A DNA stretch of 64,000 bases from Notolepis coatsorum (taxonomy: Eukaryota; Chordata; Actinopteri; Aulopiformes; Paralepididae): assembly GCA_963971535.1 (NCBI GenBank), contig OZ020588.1:122534887-122598886 (forward strand). The letters run 5' to 3'. The notes beneath the pieces were generated by a model, which had not been told where the DNA came from, did not search any database, and saw nothing but the letters and a program-made list of their open reading frames with translations. The position numbers were made by a program, and so were the translations under genes. Position 1 is the stretch's first letter; every line of letters starts with the position of its first letter. Positions 1-12,214 of this stretch are shown here, in pieces.

Positions 1-2230
1 GTGCAGCTGATTAATGCAATATCAAACAAGGCGTGCTGCTGAGTTGAGGGGGATAAACAAGTTGTCTCCCAATTCCCCAACCATTTTGTGCAATAATAGA
101 CTACTGTTAGAATGAATTAGACACATGCATTTGAAAGGAATGGGCAAACGTGGAGGCAAGGAGACAGAGAGAGGAAGAAGCAGACAAAGAGAGACAGACA
201 TATAGGCAGTGAAACATACTGAGAGAAACACCACACAAGTTGGGATGAATGCATCTGGGATGAATGCCACGGTGGCAGATACAGGCGGAGCGATTGCCTC
301 CCTGACATTTCTCTCTGACATCTCTCGCTGACCACGGTGGCTTGTTAGGCCAGGGCGGGGCACATGCATTCAGGCTGACGATAACGTTGACGTGTTTCAT
401 TTTAAAACGCTCACCTGACCCGCAGCCTAAGACGTCGTCATGCCAGTGGGGAGCGAGACACATTATTGGCAGCCTTGTCTGACAGCAGATCAGAGGCAGA
501 CAGAGGAGCAAAAGGCTGCATAGAACAGATAAGGAAGGGGGCGGGGGGGAGACAGAGGACTCTTGCCCCCTCTTCATTTAGTCTCTGACGAATATTCTTG
601 AACAAAGACAATGGGTTCTACTTGTCTCCCTGTTTCTTATTTCTAGTGTTGCTGCTCGTCTCTGATCTTCTGCTCCACTCCGTTCTCGTCTCTCAGTTTA
701 ACTCAACCGGGTTCACGTTTAACAGCACCAGCCGTGGCTCTCTGACACGACTCTCTCTGTCCCCGTCTCTCTCTTTCCCCAATAATGAAATGTTAATGAC
801 ACTTTGGGAAGGAACATGTTTCTTTCAGTAGAAGGGAACATTTTAATTGTATTGAATTATTGTAAGCAAGAACTAGCACATGTTTTTAAACTAGAAACAC
901 CTGGGTTTCCCTTTTCCCGTTGCTTCTTTTCTATCCCACACCGTTGATTACAACTATTTCCACTGCTGCACTGCTACAAAATGTATGGTTATCCAGTATC
1001 TTTTGACGGCGGAGATTTATGTCAGTTTAATGATCAGATGGCAAAAATGCTCAACTGGATGAACCAAGCTGCAACGTTCCTCATTCTGGGTTTGTTTTCT
1101 TTGCGGCTGGGTCCTAGAATGTCAGGAATGTAAAAGAGACCTGTCCGGTTACAGAGGACAGCTGGTGTTGCAGATGTCAGAATTGTGTGGCGCACAGCAT
1201 TCCAAAAATGTCAGTTACACTACAGTTCATGTTTTTTTTTATGATTGTAGGCACACATTAACTTAATCTCAAAATCTGCTGTAAATAAAGTGCTGCGTTT
1301 GATACATTACAATACATACATTATATGTAACTACACTGTAGGTTACGTTTCAAGGCCCTGCAAATATGTGGTATTTGTAGTAAACATAAGTCCTTTACAT
1401 TATTTTACTACCGATGACGCAACAAGGGGTGTCCCATTTCCTAGGTAAAGATTGCAACCCCTTCCCCTTGTACTGTAGCTCCGTTCTGAAGTGCCACTAC
1501 CCAGTCTAGGGCACTCACAGAGCTATGGGTAGGGGCCAAGCAAAGGGAATTGGGATTGGGCCTAGGTCATTGATGTGTATGGTTGCATGTATGTGATCCA
1601 GCTCTCCAGGCCCTGTCCCATTTCTCTTCTACTCACTTCTCCCTTTTATATCATCTCCCTCACAAAGTGTGGAGGCCAGGCGCAGGCCAGTGGGTTCAGG
1701 GCCCTGTGGCTGAATGGCTAAAGCAGACACTCTTCTGCCGGAAGGAACTGGAAAAAGGGAAACATTTTGTAGGGAGTATATTCATAAATGTAAGGCCAGG
1801 GAGACTTCTACAAGCTGTGTGACATCTCTTCAAAGACCAGCTGAATTATTGAACACGCCGCAGTAGCTGCCAGCCCTGCCCAACCGCAACAAATGAAGGA
1901 CGGTGTTTCCATTTATATGATTGACCCACCATTGCTTCTAGCGGTTTGAGTCCCGTTTTGAATCCCCATTATGAGTCCCTGCTGTATTTAGTGACAGCGT
2001 TGAGTAATTTCCTGACAAAGTGCTGCGGTATGCGACTCTCACCACTCATCAATTATGTGTAGTAAAGCTTGATTCTCTTACATAACAAGTCCAATTTGAA
2101 TACATTTCTTATGCTAAATGGGGAAGCATATTCACCTGCACATGAGAGGGATTTGTGTCTGCTGGTCATGTAATTGTGATGGTCTATGTGCTGCAGTGCT
2201 CTGCATACAGTAATAAGCTCAGCTTTAGGT
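1..2230. other. Non-coding stretch, nothing recognised
   Basis: I see no conserved protein, RNA or mobile-element signature here. Open frames are short and of skewed composition (Ser/Leu-rich frames at the left end) and look like chance frames. By position it is probably intron or intergenic sequence upstream of the receptor exon at 19.6 kb. Confidence 0.5.
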
Positions 2231-2232
2231 GG

Positions 2233-2520
2233 ATAGAGACTGGGATGGATGGGTGGATGGATGGGTGAATAGATGGGTGAATAGATGGGTGTACATATGA
2301 ATGGATGTGGATGTATGTTTAGATGGATGGATGGATGGATGGATGGGTGAATGGATGGATGGATGTACATGCAGGATGGATGGATGGATGGATGGATGAA
2401 TGGATGGATGTATGTACATGTGGATGTACATTTGGATGGGTCGATGGATGGGTGGGTACATGGATGGATGGATATACTGTACATACGCATGGATGGATGG
2501 ATGGAAGGATGGAAGTGGAA
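2233..2520. repeat. Degenerate (TGGA)n array
   Basis: About 290 bp of imperfect tetranucleotide repeat, mostly TGGA/TGGG with interspersed TGTA. Frames through it translate to Met-Asp-Gly-Trp or His-Pro-Ser-Ile repeats on opposite strands, which is a by-product of the repeat. The interruptions suggest an older array than the pure GATA tract at 4.6 kb. Confidence 0.9.
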
Positions 2521-3154
2521 CCAGATAATAAAGAAGGAGAAAGTTGTGGCAGAGAGGATGATATGCAGAAGATCTGTGGGAAGGAGAAAATAACTTGCTG
2601 TCTATTTTTTCTCTTTCCTTCTGTGTTGGCCCGGTGCCTTTGTGAGGTTGGGAGATTAGTGGGTTGCTTTGAGTTTGTCTTTTGTTGTGGTTCTGGAATC
2701 CAATCTTTAGCCAAACACAAGCTTTGGGCTGACTTGCTTGGTCGCCTTCATGTGGCTTTTGATCCCTGACAATCATAGGTATCAACGTTACTTTTTTGAT
2801 GGTGTACAGATAGGCAGAGGAGAACTTTGGATGATACTGAGAGTTGATAACATGCACTACAACTGTTGGTTTCCAAAGCATTGTTAATGGTTTCCAAGGC
2901 CAGTAGCCGATCCAAATTGGTGTTTTGTAGTGTATCTATTGAAGGCCGTGCCATTCATCAGTTCTGGGTCACATACAGTACTAATAAAATTACATATTTT
3001 TTAAGTTAATGTCCTTTAGCACAGAATAAAGGAAACACAATTAGAACTGAGGTGAAAGGTGAAATCCTTTCTCATGTAATATTATTCTATGGGTCGTTTG
3101 CAGGGCTGTCTTTTATTTTTATTTTATATCGAACTATCAATCGAACTTGGCAGG

Positions 3155-3664
3155 ATGTTAAGTCAAAGTCAAAGTCAGCTTTGTTGTCACCTCTCGTAAT
3201 GTGCAAGACATACAGCGACATGAAATTGCGTTTCCCCCTTCCCAGGGTGTATATAAAAAACAAGATCTAATATAAACATAACGTAACATAGTACACTATA
3301 AACATAAAGTAACATATGGACAGTATACAGGACTATATACAATGTAGACAGTAGCTAAAAAAGTTAATGTATGAGTGAAATGTAAATATAGAAGTAAACG
3401 AGAACTTAGTGCAAAACCTTTAGCAGCAGTGGTACATAGTAAGTATGAATAATAAATAATGGCAGTAAAATACAATAATACAATAATGGCAGTAAAGTGG
3501 CAGTGAGATGATGGATATGGCAGTAAACTAATATGATGTAAGCTAAATAAATAAAACTAAATACTGGCAGTAAGTAAAGTGGCAGTGAGTTTGTAAAGTG
3601 GCAGTGTGTGTCTGTGTGTGTGTCAGTGGGGGACGGGGGGGGGGGGGGTTAGAGGGGGGGGGAG

Positions 3665-3705
<41 letters not shown>

Positions 3706-3945
3706 AGTGGGGGGGGGGGGGGTTCTTAGTCCAGGTTCTGTGGTGGCAGGGTAAGAGAGGAGGGAGAGCTGGGAGAGAGTTCAGCTTCCTGACAGCATGG
3801 TGTATGAAGCTGTCTTTCAGCCTGCTGGTCCTGGCTCGGAGGCTCCTCATTCTCCTCCCGGAGGGCAGGAGAGTGAAAAAACGTTGTGAGGGGCGGGTGA
3901 TGTGGAGGGAGGTGAGGGGGGCACCAACCAGTTAACCAGTTGACC
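3155..3945 (-). mobile_element. 5'-truncated LINE, 3' end, minus strand
   Basis: Read on the minus strand, about 3935-3720 encodes the last part of a non-LTR retrotransposon reverse-transcriptase ORF: a segment like LPSGRR-R-LRARTSRLKDSF followed by an A/V-R-LN motif. The AT-rich 3' region continues left to a short (AAAGTC)n tail near 3160, which resembles the tail of the L2-type copy at 51.6 kb. A GT tract and G-runs (about 3605-3722) lie inside it. Only the C-terminus survives, so it is a dead 5'-truncated copy. The clade (L2/Rex-like) is inferred from the motif. Confidence 0.7.
3605..3722. repeat. (GT)n with G homopolymers
   Basis: A TG tract (about 3665-3705) flanked by G-runs of 8-12 bases inside the LINE fragment. 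The G-runs are prone to length error in assemblies. Confidence 0.9.
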
Positions 3946-4179
3946 AGTTAACTGATCAAACTGTAACGAGTTATATTAATTGATTAACATTCAGGTGCCT
4001 TGCTCTCTCCATTTCTCCTCTCTGCCTGAGGCTGCGTGAGTTCATCCAGACTGATCAAATCATATGGGCACAAAACTCACTACAGGAGCTATATCCACCA
4101 TTACCATTAAATGGATGTCTGTCATCCTCTCAATTGTGACGTTCTTCTGCCAGAAATTAGTGTGTTCCATAGACTGTAA

Positions 4180-4328
<149 letters not shown>

Positions 4329-4581
4329 CCCTCTCATCTTTAGTTCTATCAGGTGCCTTTCTGGAGGCAATACGCAATTAAAACTACAGTATCCAACTGA
4401 TGATAATAACTATTTTTGGTATTGCTTGTGATTTTGAAAAGGCACAGGGCTTGGGGGGAGGGGGGGTTAAATAATAGAGAATTCTGATTACATAAAGGTA
4501 TGAATTACTTGGTACAAATTATCTTTTGCTTTGAAATTGTTCTAACCTGATTTTGGTAAAAGGTGACAGTCCCACTACTGT

Positions 4582-5356
<775 letters not shown>

Positions 5357-6293
5357 CAGTGGCGGCTCTGCCACTAGGGGCGCACGGGCGCCGCCCCACC
5401 TGCTGTTAAATCAGAGAAGAAGAAAATAAAACTTTTTAGTTTTTTGTTTTATAGCCCTATAAATAATATAAACATGTTTAAAATTAATAATATTTACTCA
5501 TTTTAAGTATGTTTGTATTTCCAATGCACAATATAACGTTATTATCTAAAATAAAAAACACTCGTTTTCCTGAGCAGGAGGTGACTCACGTTTTTTTTTT
5601 TTTTTTTTTTTTTTTCGTATTTCTCGGCCCGGGCTAGACGCGACAGCGCTCTGACAGTTTGATCGCTGTATCCGTCACAGCCAATCAGTGCATAACGCGT
5701 TGTGTGTTGAAATATGACTATTATGTTGGAATCCGGGCGAGATTTGAAGCGGTCTAGCCAGTAGCGTCAAGAATTTCTGTAGCCGCATTTCGCGGAGACG
5801 CTCTCTGATTGGCCGACGCCAGTATTTTTTTCCGTAGCAGAATTTCACAGAGACGATCTCTGATTGGCCGAATCCAATTTCTAATGTTCCAATTCTAGCT
5901 TATTCCTAGGTTGGTCTGTTGGTGGTAGAGATAGTTGTGTTGTTGTGAGATGCAGGCAGCTGTTTGTCTTAGAGCGTGCCGTGACTGCAAGTTCTTTAGA
6001 CTGTTAAGCTTAGGCACTCTTTCAAAGTTGGTTAAGGTTAGAGTTTGTCTTAGAGCATGGCGATAGAACGCCAGGTAGTTTGCAGTCTGTTCGAGCGGAA
6101 ATGGACAAAGGAATGAAGTACTTGTGTTGTGTGGTGCTGCTAACTGCTAACAAGCTAACACTTGGCTAACAAGCTATATGGCGGATGCAGTCTGGACACA
6201 GTGGACAGTGGTCTGGAATACATCAACAGTGGATTATACACTACTTTATCAAGGCAAGCCCTCCTGCCCTGGACGTGTCAACTAAACAGTGAG

Positions 6294-6324
<31 letters not shown>

Positions 6325-6957
6325 TTTGGATTGAAAATACGTGGATTATGGCTTGTTCAATATCGTCTATGTTTGAATGAATGAATGAATGAGAACTTTA
6401 TTAACAGATTGCAGAATGGGTACAATACAGTACGGCTCAATACACACAATTGTTAAGGGGATGCAGACCAGAGAAAGACGTTTGTCTTGTTTACATCAGG
6501 GTCCCAGATTTTCGATTCATATCGATAGTTTAATAGCTAGCCTTGGCTCGTTTAACAATATGCAAAATATGTGTACAGCCCTGTACTCATACTGAAGTTA
6601 TTCTTGGTATATAATAGGTCTGATTGTGTAACGAATCGATTCCACGTCGCGCTGTGTGTGAGAGAGAGAAGGAGAGAGGGAGAGATCTGCGTGTGTTTGG
6701 AGACGGAGCGAGTTTTGTTTCTAACTTTTCTATTTATATATTGTGTTTCAAGTTGTGAATTAGACTATACTTTATTTGACTGGTTGTGTGTTGTTGTAGT
6801 AACAGCTGAGCGACTCGTTCATAAGAGCCGATTCATTGCCGTGAGCGTGAGTCGAATCGCTCACGTCTTGCCATGAGTCGGTTGCGTGGTACTGTACATG
6901 TTTGCAAAATGTTTGGTATAGCGCCCCTAGTGGCGAAGCATCCACGAGCCGCTACTG
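5357..6957. mobile_element. Non-autonomous hAT-like transposon inserted in GATA array
   Basis: 1601 bp. The left end reads CAGTGGCGGCTC followed closely by GCCACTAGGGGCGC. The right end, reverse-complemented, reads CAGTAGCGGCTC and then GCCACTAGGGGCGC, so the ends are inverted repeats. Both sides are flanked by GATAGATA (5349-5356 and 6958-6965), the 8-bp duplication expected of hAT elements, though inside a GATA array this is only supportive. No transposase frame is present. The left third holds two related blocks containing TCTCTGATTGGCCGA (about 5796 and 5856), which look like paired CCAAT-type promoter elements. An inverted LINE tail lies at about 6378. Confidence 0.8.
6376..6480 (-). mobile_element. 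LINE 3' tail with (AATG)n, minus strand
   Basis: The block with GAACTTTATTAACAGATTGC and CACAATTGTTAAGGGG matches the reverse complement of 9365-9455, the end of a plus-strand LINE. A third copy lies at 50640-50735. The (AATG)n run on its left is the usual 3' simple tail. It sits within the hAT-like element. Confidence 0.65.
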
Positions 6958-7252
<295 letters not shown>

Positions 7253-7336
7253 GCCCTCAGCTCTGAACTCGGCAGAATCTGCACCTGGCTCGCTGATAAC
7301 AAACTAGCATTACACCTGGGTAAAACAGAGTCCATT
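7253..7336 (+). mobile_element. LINE reverse-transcriptase fragment
   Basis: This 84-bp piece keeps one open plus-strand frame. It encodes the motif WLADNKLALHLGKTES, the strongly conserved segment after the catalytic motif in many non-LTR reverse transcriptases. It is cut on the left by the GAAA tract and on the right by a repeat with an AATCA tail. A tiny dead remnant. Confidence 0.75.
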
Positions 7337-8384
7337 AAATCAAATCAAATCAAATTTATTTGTAAGGCCCGACAACACACGTTAATGTCCCCATGGGCCG
7401 GACACATCTTCTTTAAACAAGTCAAGAAGAAACATCACAATAAGTCAAGAAACAAAACAAGAACGCCAATTTAAAATAAATGAAAAATAAATGAATGCAA
7501 TGCGAACACTCCCAGACATACCCCACGCGAAGGTAAGGAAAAACTCACTAAAACCTAGCAATAGGAAAAAATTCACCACAAGCAATGTGGAGGAGAGAAA
7601 CCTTAGAAAGGCCAATTCGAGGGGGGATCTCCCTTCTTAGATGTCGGTGATAGTAGTGTTGCAGACGGACAGTTGGTAAGCATGCACTCATGTGTGTAGT
7701 GAAACACAGATGAGTGCATGCAATAGCAACTGAACATTTAGAAACATTTAAGATAGAGCTGATAGCGATATCAACTGAACATTTTGAAAGATTAAAGATA
7801 GAGCTGATAGCGGATCTATTTGAGGCACAGAGGCGGCACAAATAACGGCGGTCATAACTCCGAGACAGCCGGAGACAGGGGGACAGGGGACAGCGCAGAG
7901 AGGGTCGCAACCTCCCCGTCATCATTGCGGGATGTCCAGCACTCCGGTCATCACTATGAGACAGCCGGAGACAGGGAGACAGGAGGGCACGCAGAGAGGG
8001 TCGCATCCTCCCGATCTTCATCACGGGACGTCCGACACTCCGGTCATTACTCCGGGACAGCAACTCACAGGGAGACAGGGAGACAGGGAGACGGGGCAGG
8101 CGTTAGACAGCTCGTGTGATTGTAATGGGCGGACATAGCAATAGATACAAGTGGTAAGCATATATGTGAATAGAATAGATATTTGAAGTAAGCATATTAA
8201 GTGAATAGAATAGAAGTACTTAACCCAGCAATGAAACCACGTTGACAGACCACAAACTACTATTATATCCGTTACAGTGGGTGACAATATTGTCACAAGG
8301 AAAGATGGGTTCCATCCATGCCATTCCTGTGACAAAATGGCTAACAATGTAATCAAAAAAGTCAACCAACAAAGAGGATTCTTT
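7337..8384. repeat. Dispersed teleost repeat with (AATCA)n tail and ~96-bp tandem repeats
   Basis: It starts with three AATCA units and TTTATTTG, a common 3'-tail arrangement of a fish interspersed repeat read on the minus strand. About 7843-8110 contains roughly 2.5 tandem units of about 96 bp, each with GAGACAGCCGGAGACAGG and a CACTCCGGTCAT block. I find no coding domain. Confidence 0.55.
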
Positions 8385-8690
8385 TTTTTATCCACTTTTT
8401 AACCTCTTTTTCAATTTTTTTCTCATCCCAATTTAGCCGTGCCAATTCTCCAGCGCGGACTCTCATTTGGCGAGGTGTAACGTGTGGGAGGCTCACACTA
8501 CCCCCGCCATTTTCCTGTCTCTGCTGTGCAGGCGTCCCCCAACCGACCTGTAGGAGTCACTGTCCACAACGTCCAGATTACCACCCATCGACTTCCACCC
8601 GCTAACTCTGCCAATTGAGTTAGTATGACGGCCGGCCCAAGCCGGAGTCGAACCCGGTGTCTCTTGCGTTGGTGACGAGCGCAATAATAA
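8385..8690 (-). mobile_element. tRNA-derived SINE, copy 1 (head-truncated)
   Basis: This shares long stretches with the complete SINE at 54676-55026: the TTTTTATCCACTTTTT tail side, the block with GTCCACAACGTCCAGATTAC, and TCGAACCCGGTGTCTC, the reverse complement of a tRNA-like B box. The tRNA-like 5' head is cut after the GACGAGCGCAAT segment. It is not a functional tRNA gene. Confidence 0.8.
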
Positions 8691-8984
8691 TAATTACGAA
8701 GAAGATTCTTGTACCGGATCTCCTCTCTGGTAAACAAGAATACCTTGAAGACTAACAGGAGCACTCATTCAAGGGTACTATGAGCCAAAGCACCACAAAG
8801 GCCCTAAAAGTATCTTTGCTTTTATACTCGCCACAAGGTGGTGTACCTGGGTGGCTCCGCCTAGAGCGCCCTCTAGTGGGAACAGATATATATGCAACTA
8901 GACAGTCACTGGTGGAAACAGTTATATATGCAGGTAAACAGTTACTAGTGTAAACAGCCATATGTACAGATCTCAACAAAACAC
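8691..8984. other. Unassigned spacer
   Basis: Non-coding. Two partly repeated segments around GTGGAAACAGTTATATATGC and GGGAACAGATATATATGC (about 8878-8950) suggest a short degenerate tandem repeat. Nothing else is recognised. Confidence 0.4.
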
Positions 8985-9445
8985 GTTTAGCAAATTATGC
9001 CACAACAATGTGGAACACCCTACCCACAGCCGTAAAATAATGTGAATCCCTACCCTCCTTTAAAACCGCTCGCAAAGAGCACCTATGGGTAGCTGCAATT
9101 AGAAACTGGCCCCGGTAAATGTCCAACACCCACCCCCCCGACCCACCAACCTAACCCCCTCCAATGTACAGTTTCTTCCCCTTCGAATGTATATATATAT
9201 TTTTTTATGATCTCTTTATCTTAAACAGTACTGTATATTTATATGTCTTGCATGTCATAAATGTCTTGATGAAACAGTACTGTATATCTGTATGTCATGT
9301 ATGTCATAAATGTCTTGATGAATTGAAAATCAGGGACGCTGAAGTAAACAAGATGAAAGTCTTTTTCTGGTCTGCATCCCCTTAACAATTGTTTGTATTG
9401 AGCCGTACTATATTGTACCTATTCTGCAATCTGTTAATAACGTTT

Positions 9446-9478
<33 letters not shown>
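8985..9478 (+). mobile_element. LINE 3' end with (ATCA)n tail
   Basis: The left part carries a decayed C-terminal frame of the WN-LP-A-K type (about 9000-9085), common at the end of LINE ORF2 proteins. A 3' UTR follows, then a run of AATC repeats at 9447-9478. The 3' part shares sequence with the inverted copies at 6376 and 50640. 5'-truncated and dead. Confidence 0.65.
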
Positions 9479-9480
<2 letters not shown>

Positions 9481-10048
9481 TAGATAGATACTTTATTCAT
9501 CCCCTTGGGGAAATTCAGGGTATCTCACATAGCTCACACAATAGACGTATAGAGTAGACGTTCATAGTTATGTCTGCATCATGAATTAAAAAGTAAGCAC
9601 ATGATAAAAATTCAAGTAAATCATATCTACCAATAATAATAAAAATGTGATAAGATAAGAGCAGGTGTATAAGACAGGTGTATAAAAACAGGTGTATAAA
9701 AACAGGTATATAAAAAACAGGTGTATAAAATATGTGTATAAAAACAGGTGTGGGGAACAGGGAACAGACAACAGGTCAAAGGTCAAGACGTCAAGGTCCC
9801 CCACACTAGATTGAGCTGTTGTACAGTCTGATGGATGTGGGGACAAAGGACCTCCTGTGCCACTCAGTCCGCGACTGCAGGGAGATGAGCCGTCCGCTGC
9901 GACTGCTGCTCTGCCCCACCAGGGTGTGGTGGAGAGGGTGGTTGACATTGTCCATGATGGCCAGCAGCTTGCTCTGCGTGCGGCTCTCCACCACGATCCC
10001 AAGTGGGTCCATAGAATGTCCAGCTGGGGGGGGGGGGGGGGGGGGGGG
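9479..10048 (-). mobile_element. 5'-truncated LINE of a second family, minus strand
   Basis: On the minus strand, 10012-9806 encodes a reverse-transcriptase C-terminus with HPLHHTL, a Ser-rich stretch, RTEWHRRSFVP and IRLYNSS. Its 3' end at the left reads TTTATTCATCCCCTTGGGG, a widespread fish LINE end, with a TAGATAGA tail. It abuts the tail of the preceding plus-strand LINE. The right edge is a G homopolymer (10025-10049). Dead copy. Confidence 0.7.
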
Positions 10049-10365
10049 GAATAGTAGCTAGCTATGGACCCCAGGGCGGTTCTGGGTGTTGGGGGTGAGG
10101 GGTGAGGGTGCTCCATAACATTTTATGATTATATTCCTCTTGAAATTTGAAGTAAGATTAATCATTAAGAACGATTAATAGAAAAGCCTAGGGAAAAAAA
10201 TTAAAGGTCTCTATGACTTTACTACTAGGTACAGTACATGCTTATCCTTAGATCCATCAAATATTCAGTGAGACAACATCAATCTAGCGTGACATATGCT
10301 ACTCTGTAATATAATAAACAATAATAAGGTATTAATACAGGCAGTGAGAGAGATGAAGCGGGAGA

Positions 10366-10562
10366 GATGGGGATGACAGTGGTTCAGGAGGTAGAGCGGT
10401 CACCTGGTAATCGGAAGGTTCACGGTTAAATTCCAGCTCGTCCCAGCAGCGTGTCAAAGTGTCCTTGAGCAAGACACTTAACCCCTAACTACCCCTGATT
10501 AGCAGGTTGGCACCTTGCATGGTTGCCTCTGCCATCTTTGTAGCCACAGTCACAGTCAGACA
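10366..10562 (+). mobile_element. tRNA-derived SINE (V-SINE-like)
   Basis: The tRNA-like head has AGGTAGAGCGGTCACCTGG and a decayed B box (GGTTAAATTCC). A core with GTGTCCTTGAGCAAGACAC follows, a segment widespread in fish SINEs, then ACCTTGCATGG. The promoter boxes are mutated. It ends just before the left LTR of the Copia element. Confidence 0.65.
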
Positions 10563-10698
10563 GTAGGTGTGCTTCCTGTTGAATATAGAGGGTGTAGCCT
10601 ATGTATGGTTGTAACTGACTGTAATTGCTCTCTACTGCCCTCATGACTGCATGTATATCTGTGTCCACTGGAGAGCGCTGTAGGCGGAGCGTCTACTC

Positions 10699-11848
10699 CA
10701 GGGCTATTCAACTGGCGGCCCGCGGGCCGGATCGATTCTCACCGGCCCGCCAAATATTACACGATATAAAAAAAAATAAAAAAATTACTTTGTTCTTTTC
10801 ATGTCAACGTTAACACGCACAATTGAGCCAAAAGTCACTCAATTAATGACGGATTTCATTGATAAATTGAGGGAAAACTTTGCAAGTCTATTTGATGAAT
10901 TTGACATGTCCAGAGAATTGATGCATTTTGTGAGCAACCCATTTGCCAATGTAGCTGCTATTTCCACAAAAGGACAAGAGTTCCTTGCATCACTTCACAT
11001 TGATGAAGGTCTCCTGCAACTTGAAATAATTGACATGCAAGCATCATCTGCTCTGAAGCAGGCACTTAAGAATGAATCCACCACAACATTTTGGATAAAG
11101 TGTATTCATGTCAAGACATTCCCCAAAATAAAAACGCTGGCAATATCTGTGCTAACAATGTTTGGCTCAACATACACCTGTGAATCCAGTTTATCTCACA
11201 TGAATGCCATTAAAACAAGCAACCGTGCCTCCTTGACAAATGAGCATTTGCATCACTGTTTGCGGGTAGCCCTCACTTCCTATGAACCCTCTTTCTCTGC
11301 CATTGCCCAGTCAAAGAAGTGCAATCGCTCTCATTAGATGTGTGTATGTAGGCTAGGCCCGTCTGCCCCCCACCCCCCTGATGTTTGAGAGTTAAGAGTG
11401 GACAATAAGTGCTAATAAGATGCTGTGATTTGCTGTTGTTGCACAGACATGAAGCACTTTTTCATAAGCTCAGCTGCACTATAAATGTGTTTTTTTGTTC
11501 AAGTGTTGATGTTAGAATGTTCAGATGCACATCATGCACTTGTTTGTTTTTTATTTTATTTGTATATTGAAATGTTGAAGAGGAGATGTTGCAGTTGTTG
11601 CACAGTCATAAATGAAGCACTTTTTGCAGGAGATGTTGCAGATGTGGCACATACTGTAAATGAAGCACTTTTTTTGAAAAGTATACTACTTTTGCAATGT
11701 AGTTAAATAAAAGTTGTGAAAATGTGGTTGCGTGTTGTGTCAAGTGTACATATATTCATAGCACGGGGAGACGCCGTGGCAGTCCGGCCCCTGGCCCCTT
11801 GGGTTTCTGACAATGTGGCCCCCTGAACAATTTAGTTGAATAGCCCTG
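10699..11848 (+). mobile_element. Internally deleted hAT (Charlie/GTF2IRD2-like) transposon
   Basis: 1150 bp with a perfect 15-bp terminal inverted repeat, CAGGGCTATTCAACT. The flanks GTCTACTC (10691-10698) and GTCTACTG (11849-11856) form an 8-bp hAT duplication with one mismatch. The uninterrupted 3' LTR shows the empty site as GTCTACTG once, which proves the insertion. It carries only the C-terminal part of a transposase. Confidence 0.92.
10801..11337 (+). pseudogene. hAT transposase, C-terminal fragment
   Basis: 178 open codons. The end carries the hAT C-terminal dimerisation signature: MFGSTYTCESSLSHMNAIK followed by SLTNEHLHHCLRVALT. This form is typical of the GTF2IRD2-like/Charlie branch. 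The N-terminal DNA-binding zinc finger and most of the catalytic core are missing, so it cannot move itself. The start codon is simply the first ATG after the deletion. Host proteins annotated GTF2IRD2-like share this domain, but the inverted ends and TSD make this a transposon remnant. Confidence 0.85.
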
Positions 11849-12064
11849 GTCTACTGTATACACCAGGTTGGGACTATATAAACCTTGGTTCCCTCCTACT
11901 GTTCCTTCTTCTCACTTCTGCCCCTCCAGGAGAGGAGATCATATGTGCTGCTGTATTATGAGACAACATGATAAATAAACCGCTGCCAGCAGAGCAAGGC
12001 CAAAGATAGAATACCATGCCTCTTTGTATACATTATTGTCGCCCCATTGCCAAATCTGTTAACA

Positions 12065-12084
12065 GGTTATGGTCTCAGATCTCG
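12065..12084 (+). promoter_or_regulatory. Copia primer-binding site (putative)
   Basis: Directly after the 5' LTR lies GGTTATGGTCTCAG. This resembles GGTTATGGGCCCAG, complementary to the anticodon half of initiator methionine tRNA, which copia-type elements use instead of a tRNA 3' end. Three or so mismatches leave some doubt. Confidence 0.5.
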
Positions 12085-12214
12085 CAGGGGCGAAATAATA
12101 AAGGTAGTTAGCTTAGCTGACGTGTAGGCCAGAGCAGCACCGGGAGTACCGCGTGGCTAGATACTAGGCCAACAGAGCTTAAGCTACACCAACCACCTAC
12201 CACCAAGGAAGAGG

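Larger units (their letters stand above)
10577..12064 (+). repeat. Copia 5' LTR, interrupted by a hAT element
   Basis: LTR sequence is 10577-10698 and 11849-12064. Removing the 1150-bp hAT copy and one TSD leaves about 330 bp matching the 3' LTR. It contains GGACTATATAAACC, a TATA-like box probably used for transcription, and AATAAA-like signals (GATAAATAAACC). Confidence 0.93.

Noticed and set aside
598-831. 77-codon frame at the left end, and the 1583-1822 frame
   Set aside because: Short, no recognisable motif, no splice or promoter context.
2053-2881. Minus-strand frames rich in His-Pro-Ser-Ile
   Set aside because: They come from the TGGA repeat and extend only slightly into unique sequence.
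10801-11337. A host GTF2IRD2-like gene
   Set aside because: The frame lies inside 15-bp inverted repeats with an 8-bp TSD in an LTR. It is a hAT transposase remnant.
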